Of a DNA stretch of 34,235 nucleotides, positions 28,905 through 34,235 are shown piece by piece; the stretch's first letter is position 1; each line of letters starts with the position of its first letter. Made by a program: the position numbers and the translations under genes. Under the pieces are notes generated by a model. That model saw only the letters and a program-made list of their open reading frames with translations. It was not told where the DNA came from and ran no database searches. The DNA is taken from NCBI GenBank assembly GCA_027625145.1, contig JAQBXK010000021.1, positions 1 through 34,235 of the forward strand, written 5' to 3'. The DNA is from Pseudomonadota bacterium (GTDB taxonomy: Bacteria; Pseudomonadota; Alphaproteobacteria; Puniceispirillales; Marisalimonadaceae).

Positions 28905-28941
28905 ATTATAATGGGATATCATGGGTTTTTATGGGAGTCAA
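28905..28941 (-). promoter_or_regulatory. Candidate dcw (mraZ) promoter
   Basis: On the minus strand, TATAAT (28905-28910) is a perfect -10 hexamer about 100 nt before the mraZ start. A TTGACT (28936-28941) lies upstream, but 25 nt away, too far for a normal spacer; with 17-nt spacing TTGACT would pair with the poor TATCCC (28913-28918). The exact pair is uncertain, yet both elements lie within the ATGGG repeat array, so a repressor on the repeats would block either one. Confidence 0.5.
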
Positions 28942-28945
28942 TGGG
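28911..28945 (+). promoter_or_regulatory. MraZ operator: four ATGGG repeats, 10-bp period
   Basis: ATGGG occurs at 28911, 28921, 28931 and 28941, each separated by exactly 5 nt. MraZ is known to bind TGGGN direct repeats with 5-nt spacers upstream of its own gene, so the array matches the established operator pattern, here with four copies. The period is about one helix turn, which puts all sites on one face of the DNA. On the mraZ coding strand the repeats read CCCAT. They overlap the candidate promoter, which fits repression by MraZ of mraZ and the whole downstream cluster. Confidence 0.85.
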
Positions 28946-28979
28946 AAAATATATGTTATTTATGGAAAATTTATTAAAT

Positions 28980-28996
28980 TATCATTATAAATGATA
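28980..28996 (-). terminator. Possible weak rnpB terminator hairpin
   Basis: TATCATT (28980-28986) and AATGATA (28990-28996) form a 7-bp stem with a three-base loop, about 20 nt past the 3' end of the RNase P RNA. The stem is A/T-rich and only a broken U-rich stretch follows, so it may serve as an end or processing signal, or be chance. Confidence 0.3.
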
Positions 28997-29013
28997 TTTT
29001 GTTTTTTTACAGA

Positions 29014-29369
29014 AATTATCAGAGAGTCTATAAGCCGGGTTTTGTATCTAAAATTTTGATAGTAGTTATTCATCTTGAAAGTTTATTGCTAAACTTTTCT
29101 AGCGACCTACCCAAGAAACTTTGCAGAAATACAAAATATGTTTCTTCTATTTGGTCTTGCTCTAAGTGGGGTTTACCATGCCATTTCTATCACTAGAAAT
29201 GCGGTGCGCTCTTACCACACCATTTCACCCTTACCAAAAAAATGGCGGTATATTTTCTGTGGCACTTTCCCTAGGGTTACCCCCGCTGGATGTTATCCAG
29301 CACTTTATTTCTGTAGAGCCCGGACTTTCCTCTGTAATGAAACAGCAACTACTCAACTCTCTGATATTT
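29014..29369 (-). ncRNA. rnpB: RNase P RNA (type A-like, M1 RNA)
   Basis: Catalytic RNA of RNase P, which trims the 5' ends of tRNA precursors. The conserved 5' core is the complement of 29316-29332 (GAGGAAAGTCCGGGCTC). The GAGCAAGACCAAATAG core lies at 29147-29162, and the 3' core ACAAAACCCGGCTTAT is the complement of 29030-29045. Helix P1 is clear: ATCAGAGAGT at the 5' end pairs exactly with ACTCTCTGAT at 29018-29027. A P-helix with GTAAGAGCGCACC and the GGGTAGG core are also present. About 355 nt, a normal size. The ends are set from P1 and may be off by a few bases. It is transcribed towards mraZ and away from uup on the same strand. Confidence 0.96.
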
Positions 29370-29372
29370 TAA

Positions 29373-29401
29373 TAAATAAGTTTACTATGTAATTTGGTCA
29401 A
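29373..29401 (-). promoter_or_regulatory. Candidate rnpB promoter
   Basis: TTGACC (29396-29401), a 17-nt spacer and TATTTA (29373-29378) lie just before the RNA. A start 7-8 nt past the -10 falls at the first bases of P1, in agreement with the RNA 5' end. The -35 is good and the -10 is weak in consensus. Confidence 0.5.
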
Positions 29402-29424
29402 GGGTTAAATAGTTATAATTAAAA

Positions 29425-31257
29425 TTATTTAAAATTATTAATTTCATCTTGCAATAACTGTAGATCAAGCCAATCATTCTCTGCTTTAGAAAGTTGTTCT
29501 TTTAAAAGAGATATCTCATTAATAATTAGATTAAATTTATTTCTATCTTCATCATATAGATTATTATTATTTAAAATATGTTCTGATTTAGCTAATTTTA
29601 ATTCTAAATTTTCAATCTTTTTTGGTAATGATTTTAAATCAAAATCTTCTTTAAAACTTAATTTTATTTTTGATTTATTTTGATTTATTTGATTGCTTTT
29701 CTTTAAGACCTTGTTTTGATCTTTTAATTTTAAAAACTTTAGTTTTGAGAATCCATATTTAACATAATAGTCAGAAAAATTACCTGAATGATTCAAAATT
29801 TTATTGTCATTTTCAAAAACTATAAGTTTATTTATAGTTGCATCTAAGAAATATCTATCATGACTAACAATTAAAACTGTTCCATCATAATTTTTAATAT
29901 TATCCTTAAGCAGATTCAAAGTTTCAAAATCAAGATCATTTGTGGGTTCGTCTAAAATTAAAAAATTATGCTCGTTTAAAAATAATTTTGATAATAACAG
30001 CCTTACTTTTTCACCACCTGACAAAGTGGAATTACTTTGCATTGATTTTTTTTCATCAAATAAAAATTTTTTAAGATAAGATAATACATGTAATTTATGG
30101 CCCTGAAACTCAACATGATCGCCGCTTGGTGTTAAGGTTTTCCATGGTGTGCTGTCTAAATCCAAGGTTTCTTTATTTTGATCGAAATATTTAATATTTA
30201 GTCTTTCACCAATTTTAATTGTTCCTGATGTTGGTTGATAGATTCCTTGAAAAAGTTTTATTAAAGTAGTTTTCCCACTTCCATTTGCTCCTATAACTCC
30301 AATTCTATCAAGACGTTTAATTTTGTAATTAAAATCTTTAATAATTTCTTTGTTCACATCTTTTTTATCGCCATTTTTATTAAATTTAAAGCTCAAATTT
30401 AATGCTTCAATGACATTTGATCCTGTTTCACTTGTTTTGTTTAAAGAAATATCAATTGAGTTTTTGCTATCTATTTTTAAATTAGAATAATCTTCATTAA
30501 GTTTATCTAATTCTCTTACTCTTCCCATATTCCGTTTTCTTCTTGCTGATATTCCTTCTATTGACCATTTAGTTTCAATTTTAATTTTTTGTTTAAGTTT
30601 ATGTGCTTGATTTTTTTCAATTTCTATAAGTTCTTCAGACCATTCAAAAAAACCTTCGTATTGGCCATCACGTTTTCTTAATTTACCGTGGTTTAACCAA
30701 AAAGTTTTAGTACCAATTTTTTTAAGAAATTCTTGATCATGACTTATAACGATCATAGTAGTTCTAATATTTATTAGCTTTTGCTCTAACCATCCAATTG
30801 TAGGTAAGTCAATATGATTGGTTGGTTCATCTAAAAGAATTATATCTGGTTCTTGAAGTAAAGCTTTTGCTATAAAAATTTTTCTAAGTTCTCCTCCAGA
30901 TATTGTTTTTGAAAGATCTACATTTTGTATATTTAATTCTTCTATTATTTCGCCAATTTTAGAAATATTTGGATGCTCAATATCTTGAGAGATAAATTCT
31001 GAAAGATTATGAATAGTTGGTATTCTTGGATTTTGATCAAGGTATTCAATCTTTAGATTAGGTGATTTCCAAATATTTCCCTTATCGTTTTCATGTGTAC
31101 CTTTAATTGTTTTTAATAGAGTGCTTTTCCCCGATCCATTCTCTCCGACTAATATTATACGATCGAATCTATGGATTGCAAAATCAACTTTATTAATGAG
31201 CAACTTATTTGATTGAGAAATCACAAGGTCTTGGACAGTTATTAGAGGAATAGACAT
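29425..31257 (-). CDS. uup: ABC-F family ATPase Uup
   Basis: Soluble ATPase with two ABC domains and no membrane part; ABC-F proteins act on ribosomes, and Uup also affects DNA stability. Seen in order: Walker A GENGSGKST, signature ISGGELRKI, Walker B ILLDEPTNHID; then a charged linker (ETKWSIEGISARRKR); then Walker A GANGSGKTT, signature LSGGEKVRL and Walker B LILDEPTNDLD. A C-terminal coiled coil of about 75 residues (ENLELKLAKSEHILNN and onward) marks it as Uup rather than Ettas. I chose the ATG at 31257, with AAGG 5 nt upstream; the open frame extends 12 codons further into djlA. From this start it has 610 residues. Confidence 0.92.
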   Translation of the reverse strand: MSIPLITVQDLVISQSNKLLINKVDFAIHRFDRIILVGENGSGKSTLLKTIKGTHENDKGNIWKSPNLKIEYLDQNPRIPTIHNLSEFISQDIEHPNISKIGEIIEELNIQNVDLSKTISGGELRKIFIAKALLQEPDIILLDEPTNHIDLPTIGWLEQKLINIRTTMIVISHDQEFLKKIGTKTFWLNHGKLRKRDGQYEGFFEWSEELIEIEKNQAHKLKQKIKIETKWSIEGISARRKRNMGRVRELDKLNEDYSNLKIDSKNSIDISLNKTSETGSNVIEALNLSFKFNKNGDKKDVNKEIIKDFNYKIKRLDRIGVIGANGSGKTTLIKLFQGIYQPTSGTIKIGERLNIKYFDQNKETLDLDSTPWKTLTPSGDHVEFQGHKLHVLSYLKKFLFDEKKSMQSNSTLSGGEKVRLLLSKLFLNEHNFLILDEPTNDLDFETLNLLKDNIKNYDGTVLIVSHDRYFLDATINKLIVFENDNKILNHSGNFSDYYVKYGFSKLKFLKLKDQNKVLKKSNQINQNKSKIKLSFKEDFDLKSLPKKIENLELKLAKSEHILNNNNLYDEDRNKFNLIINEISLLKEQLSKAENDWLDLQLLQDEINNFK

Positions 31258-31259
31258 AT

Positions 31260-31985
31260 TTACCTTATTTTTTTTTGTTGGATAATATCCCAAGCATTAT
31301 TTATTTCTTGAAGCCTAGAAGTACTTTTTTGAATAAAGTCTTCTGGCAATCCTTTGGAAACAAGGTTGTCAGGATGATGGTTTATAGCTAATATCTTCCA
31401 TTTTTTTTTAATTTCTTCCAATGGAGTGAATTTTGTAACTCCTAAAACTTGATAGGGATTAATTGTCTTATATATGTTTGAAGAATAAATTCTATCAAAA
31501 TGATCATCAGTAAATCCAAAAATAGTGCTAACTTTTTTTAGATAAATTAATTCTGATGAAGATATTATTCCATCTGCTTTAGCAATAAAGAATAATAAGT
31601 TTAACAACTCTTCTAAAACTGGAGACTTAGCTTCTAATAAACTTGCTATCTGTTTCGCATAAATATCAAACCCATCAATTGTTTTTTTTGCTTGATCCCA
31701 TAACCTTCCTACATTTTTAATTTCATTATTTGGAAAATTTACTTTTTTCTTGAATGCAATTATTTCATCTTTCGTAACTTTGCCATCAGCTTTTGCCATC
31801 TTAGCTGAAAGAACTATAACTCCAATTGTAAAGCCTATTTGTTTAACAGCTATTTCTTCAGGTAATTGATCTTTAGATGGAACTTTATCTATAGCATGTC
31901 CTGCAACGGCTCCAATAAGGCCTCCTATAGGGCCGGCGAACGCAAAACCTGATGCGCTTCCAATAATTTTTCCCCATATACTCAT
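31260..31985 (-). CDS. djlA: DjlA-like membrane J-domain co-chaperone
   Basis: Inner-membrane DnaJ-type co-chaperone that stimulates DnaK. The N-terminus IWGKIIGSASGFAFAG and following glycines (GGLIGAVAGHAIDK) resemble the Gly-rich membrane anchor of E. coli DjlA. A TerB-like helical domain follows (~45-150, with AKMAKADGKVTKDEI and FIAKADGIISSSEL, two matching acidic motifs). The J-domain ends the protein (~180-241, PYQVLGV and the HPD motif in NHHPDN). I chose the ATG at 31985, giving 241 residues; an in-frame ATG at 32021 would add 12 untypical residues. No good ribosome-binding site is seen for any start. It is upstream of uup by 2 nt and divergent from the tusA-like gene. Confidence 0.88.
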   Translation of the reverse strand: MSIWGKIIGSASGFAFAGPIGGLIGAVAGHAIDKVPSKDQLPEEIAVKQIGFTIGVIVLSAKMAKADGKVTKDEIIAFKKKVNFPNNEIKNVGRLWDQAKKTIDGFDIYAKQIASLLEAKSPVLEELLNLLFFIAKADGIISSSELIYLKKVSTIFGFTDDHFDRIYSSNIYKTINPYQVLGVTKFTPLEEIKKKWKILAINHHPDNLVSKGLPEDFIQKSTSRLQEINNAWDIIQQKKIR

Positions 31986-32045
31986 GATTTGTTTATTACA
32001 GTTTCGCATGATTACATTCAAGTAAAATAAAAATGGAATACTTCT

Positions 32046-32074
32046 TTGAATAAGTTTAAAACTAATTATAGATT
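32046..32074 (+). promoter_or_regulatory. Candidate promoter for the tusA-plsC run
   Basis: TTGAAT (32046-32051), a 17-nt spacer and TAGATT (32069-32074) lie about 20 nt before the TTG start of the first gene, in the 107-nt divergent gap. Both hexamers are partial matches. Confidence 0.4.
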
Positions 32075-32092
32075 TTTTTTAAGGAGATTTAG

Positions 32093-32314
32093 TTGATTCC
32101 AGAGCATGATTTTACTGGATTAAAGTGCCCTTTGCCAGTATTAAAGGCAAAAAGGGAGTTAAAAAATTTAAAAAAAGGTGACCAAATCATTTTCATTTCA
32201 GACGACCCTGCTAGTCCCATAGATTTTTCTCATTTTTGTAAAAATCAAGGTTATGATATATCAATTAAGTCTTCATTATCTGGATTACATTACTTTACTT
32301 TATTAAAAACTTAA
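32093..32314 (+). CDS. TusA-family sulfur-carrier protein
   Basis: Small sulfurtransferase-type protein of the TusA/SirA family. The active-site motif CPLP at 12-15 (GLKCPLPVLKAK) carries the cysteine that forms a persulfide, and the 73 residues with a beta-alpha-beta-alpha-beta pattern are the full family length. The start is TTG, fixed by AAGGAG (32081-32086) 6 nt upstream; no ATG is possible before the conserved motif. No other sulfur-relay gene (tusBCDE, iscS) is nearby, so its acceptor is unknown: tRNA thiolation and cofactor sulfur transfer are both possible. It leads a four-gene plus-strand run. Confidence 0.88.
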   Translation: MIPEHDFTGLKCPLPVLKAKRELKNLKKGDQIIFISDDPASPIDFSHFCKNQGYDISIKSSLSGLHYFTLLKT

Positions 32315-32337
32315 CACGTATTTTGGTTACTTTTATT

Positions 32338-33075
32338 ATGAATTTTTTTAGATCTTTAATGTTTAATGTTCAATTTTATATAGGTACTAGTGTTTTAGTT
32401 ACTGTATGTTTACCATGTCTACTTTTTCCTAGATCATTTGTATTATTTGTAAACAGAATATGGTGCCTTATAATGATTAAAGGAATGAAATGGTGGCTTA
32501 ATTTAGATGTAAAAGTTATAGGTAATTTGCCTCCAAAAGATAAAGTTGTTATTTATGCTATTAAGCACCAATCAGCTTGGGAAACTGTTTTTTGTACTGA
32601 TTTGTTTGCTATGCCTTCAATAGTTTTAAAAAAAGCATTAATTTTTTTGCCTATTATAGGGTTATATTTTTTAAGATCTGGAGCTATTCCTATAACAAGA
32701 AATCAAGGAATTAATGCGTTAAAAAAAATGGCAAAAAAAGCTAAATTAGCTGTAAAAAAAAATAGGTCTATGATGATTTTTCCTCAAGGAACTAGAGTGA
32801 ATCCAGGTGTTACAACCGCTAAAAAACCATATTTACCTGGCGTATTTTTTCTTTATTCTCAAAGTAATATTCCAGTTATTCCTGTTGCGCACAATGCAGG
32901 GTTATTTTGGCCAAAAAACAGTTTTATGAAATATGCAGATAGTGTTTCATCTAAAGCTATCACATTGGTAATTCTTCCAGAAATACCTCCTGGATTAAAA
33001 AAAAAAGAATTCATGGAAAGATTAGAAAGCGATATTGAGAACAAATGTAATGAATTAATAAATATGGAAAAATAA
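32338..33075 (+). CDS. plsC: 1-acyl-sn-glycerol-3-phosphate acyltransferase
   Basis: Membrane enzyme that acylates lysophosphatidic acid to phosphatidic acid. Seen: an N-terminal hydrophobic segment (~8-30); motif I as KHQSAWE, an H-x4-E variant (H77, E82) of the usual H-x4-D; motif II around RSGAIPITR; motif III FPQGTR (148-153), with Gln in place of the usual Glu; and motif IV IPVIPVAHNAG. Such variants are, to my knowledge, found in proteobacterial PlsC proteins, so activity is still likely. I prefer the ATG at 32338 (245 residues) over an in-frame TTG at 32323, as neither has a good ribosome-binding site. It is 23 nt after the tusA-like gene and 2 nt before the DUF2237 gene. Confidence 0.87.
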   Translation: MNFFRSLMFNVQFYIGTSVLVTVCLPCLLFPRSFVLFVNRIWCLIMIKGMKWWLNLDVKVIGNLPPKDKVVIYAIKHQSAWETVFCTDLFAMPSIVLKKALIFLPIIGLYFLRSGAIPITRNQGINALKKMAKKAKLAVKKNRSMMIFPQGTRVNPGVTTAKKPYLPGVFFLYSQSNIPVIPVAHNAGLFWPKNSFMKYADSVSSKAITLVILPEIPPGLKKKEFMERLESDIENKCNELINMEK

Positions 33076-33077
33076 TT

Positions 33078-33485
33078 ATGGATGGGTTTAGCTCTGGTGG
33101 AGGGAATAACAAGCAATTAAATGTATTAGGCGGCATTCTTGAACCTTGTAATTACGATCTTCATAATGATAAAAATATTGTCACTGGTTTTTATAGAGAT
33201 AATTGTTGTAACACTGGGTATGATGATTATGGCCTTCACACCGTGTGTTGTTCTATAACAGAAAATTTTTTAATATATTCAAAATCAGTCGGTAATGACT
33301 TAAGTACTCCTATTCCAGAATATAATTTCTTTGGATTAAGTGAAGGTGTTTCTTGGTGTTTATGTGCAGCACGTTGGAAAGAAGCATATAAAGCAGGAAA
33401 AGCTCCTAAGGTGTTTCTTAAATCAACGAATATAGCCACGTTATCTTTAGTTGAATTAGATCATTTAAAAGAATACGCTGTATAG
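33078..33485 (+). CDS. DUF2237 family protein
   Basis: Function unknown. The sequence matches my memory of the DUF2237 family: NVLGG-x-LEPC near residues 15-23, GFYRDNCCNTG (37-47), GLHTVCC, GNDLSTPIPEYNF and SWCLCAARWKEA. Seven cysteines, several in pairs, are conserved family features and could bind metal or be redox-active, but nothing here shows which. At 135 residues it is full-length. There is no signal peptide or membrane segment, so it is cytoplasmic. It starts 2 nt after the plsC stop, so translation is probably coupled. Confidence 0.85.
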   Translation: MDGFSSGGGNNKQLNVLGGILEPCNYDLHNDKNIVTGFYRDNCCNTGYDDYGLHTVCCSITENFLIYSKSVGNDLSTPIPEYNFFGLSEGVSWCLCAARWKEAYKAGKAPKVFLKSTNIATLSLVELDHLKEYAV

Positions 33486-33497
33486 TATATTCAAATT

Positions 33498-33502
33498 AGG
33501 AG
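33498..33502 (+). promoter_or_regulatory. Strong ribosome-binding site of the 62-aa gene
   Basis: AGGAG, 7 nt before the ATG at 33510. This optimal site supports the short frame as a real gene. Confidence 0.65.
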
Positions 33503-33509
33503 ATTTAGT

Positions 33510-33698
33510 ATGTACTTAGATCAAAAGGTTACAATTTTCTGTACTGATAGAGATACAAAAAGTGAAGGAAAAATAATAAGAATGAATAATTTAGGAATAG
33601 ATGTTGAAATATCTGGTGCAATTATAAAATTTAAAAAAACAAAACAAAATCTATACGTCGGATCAATGGCGGGTTTAGAGTTTACAATAAAGACATAG
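33510..33698 (+). CDS. Small conserved-looking protein, unknown function
   Basis: I do not recognise this 62-residue protein with certainty. It has an optimal ribosome-binding site, the same orientation as the preceding gene 24 nt upstream, and ends 8 nt before the convergent bactofilin stop. The sequence alternates short beta-prone stretches (QKVTIFCT, GIDVEI, AIIKFKK, GLEFTIK) with basic residues, suggesting a small beta-barrel such as an SH3-like, Sm-like or PilZ-like fold. It is basic, has one cysteine (C11) and no membrane segment or signal peptide. The Gly-rich end YVGSMAGLEF looks like a structural motif. It could be a nucleic-acid- or ligand-binding module; this is inference only. Confidence 0.75.
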   Translation: MYLDQKVTIFCTDRDTKSEGKIIRMNNLGIDVEISGAIIKFKKTKQNLYVGSMAGLEFTIKT

Positions 33699-33706
33699 TT
33701 TACAAA

Positions 33707-34117
33707 TTAATCAGCTACTTTTTTCTTAATTTCCACTACTTTATCTAATTCTTCAGTAGCTTGTTTAAGGCCTGCTACATTGATAATACCACCTTCAAAT
33801 ACTGCAATTTGTTTGTAAATGATTTCACCAGATAAATTTCCATTTTCCATTATAACGATACTATCTGAATTAATTTTACCACTCACATTGCCACTTACAA
33901 TTAATTCATTTGATTTTATATTTCCTTCAACTTTACCATTTTCATCTACTATAATTTGATCAGCTGAAAGTTCTCCTATAAAATGATTTCTTATAAGAAT
34001 TGAACCTGATGTATTGTATTTACCTTCAAAAACTCCATCACCAGATAGTTGGGAACAATTTTCAAGGTTTTTAACTTTATCCCGAAGTGGGGATGATATA
34101 CGGCTGATTTTGATCAT
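33707..34117 (-). CDS. Bactofilin (polymer-forming cytoskeletal protein)
   Basis: Self-assembling beta-helical cytoskeletal protein. The core (~25-115) shows the repeating short-strand pattern of bactofilins with Gly, Asn and Val/Ile at regular steps: SGDGVFEGKYNTSGSILI, VDENGKVEGNIKSNELIV, SGNVSGKINSDSIVI and ENGNLSGEIIYKQIAV. Short charged tails at both ends match the family. Bactofilins bind membranes and organise wall enzymes at defined places, and polar or stalk roles are known in Caulobacter; the role here is unknown. AGGAG lies 7 nt before the ATG. No M23 peptidase gene, a common bactofilin partner, is seen in the window. At 136 residues the length is normal. Confidence 0.88.
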   Translation of the reverse strand: MIKISRISSPLRDKVKNLENCSQLSGDGVFEGKYNTSGSILIRNHFIGELSADQIIVDENGKVEGNIKSNELIVSGNVSGKINSDSIVIMENGNLSGEIIYKQIAVFEGGIINVAGLKQATEELDKVVEIKKKVAD

Positions 34118-34139
34118 TATAAAACTCCTCTATAACATT

Positions 34140-34145
34140 ATTATA
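34140..34145 (-). promoter_or_regulatory. Candidate -10 element of the bactofilin gene
   Basis: A perfect TATAAT on the minus strand, 23 nt before the bactofilin start. No convincing -35 at 16-18 nt is seen; TTGAAG lies 20 nt further upstream. The remaining ~90 nt to the window end are very A/T-rich and show nothing else I can name. Confidence 0.3.
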
Positions 34146-34235
34146 ATCCTCTTCCATTACCATATCTTCAATGAAAAAATTTAAGTGATTGAAAAATATA
34201 TATTTTTTTAAATATAAAAATAGATTATATTTTTA

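Noticed and set aside
28911-28945. CRISPR-like or tandem-repeat array
   Set aside because: Only four 5-bp repeats with 5-nt spacers; position and motif fit a MraZ operator instead.
28999-29392. Three overlapping plus-strand open frames of 65-84 codons
   Set aside because: They lie opposite the RNase P RNA, whose conserved cores and P1 pairing explain the sequence; they lack ribosome-binding sites.
1-34235. Mobile element, prophage or defence system
   Set aside because: No transposase, integrase, phage or nuclease-type gene, no long terminal repeats and no tRNA attachment site were seen; the composition is uniformly AT-rich throughout.

Overview
The window is a gene-dense, very AT-rich stretch from a Gram-negative bacterium, most likely an alphaproteobacterium with a streamlined genome. 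It has LpxC (lipid A) and BamD (outer-membrane assembly). FtsZ ends in an [10 protein letters not shown]-type tail of alphaproteobacterial style. A bactofilin is present, and the order dcw cluster - lpxC - bamD - recN - ligA fits that class. I see no mobile elements, tRNAs, phage genes or CRISPR arrays. The lineage cannot be named from this sequence alone.

Left part (30-5098, + strand): a UvrD/PcrA-type helicase, ribosomal protein L11 methyltransferase PrmA and an M24B Xaa-Pro aminopeptidase follow each other closely. They converge on the minus-strand block, and a short inverted repeat lies at the junction.

Central part (5108-29369, - strand, read from right to left): RNase P RNA (rnpB) is followed by the complete division and cell-wall cluster mraZ, rsmH, ftsL, ftsI, murE, murF, mraY, murD, ftsW, murG, murC, murB, ddl, ftsQ, ftsA, ftsZ. 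After that come lpxC, bamD, recN and ligA. Most genes overlap by 4-14 nt or nearly touch, so translation is probably coupled. The cluster makes UDP-MurNAc-pentapeptide with meso-diaminopimelate (MurB, C, D, E, F and Ddl), lipid I and II (MraY, MurG), and septal glycan (FtsW, FtsI). It also encodes the Z-ring and its anchors. In front of mraZ are four ATGGG repeats at an exact 10-bp period, overlapping a TATAAT; this is the expected form of a MraZ operator.

Right part (29425-34117): uup (ABC-F ATPase) and djlA (membrane J-protein) lie on the minus strand upstream of rnpB. Divergent from djlA is a four-gene plus-strand run: a TusA-family protein, PlsC-type acyltransferase, a DUF2237 protein and an unrecognised 62-aa protein. 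A bactofilin gene converges on this run at the right end.

The gene content is mainly conserved housekeeping. The points most worth a second look are the four-repeat MraZ operator, the unknown 62-residue protein with its strong ribosome-binding site, the long FtsZ linker and the atypical BamD lipobox. I found no convincing sign of a new multi-gene system.
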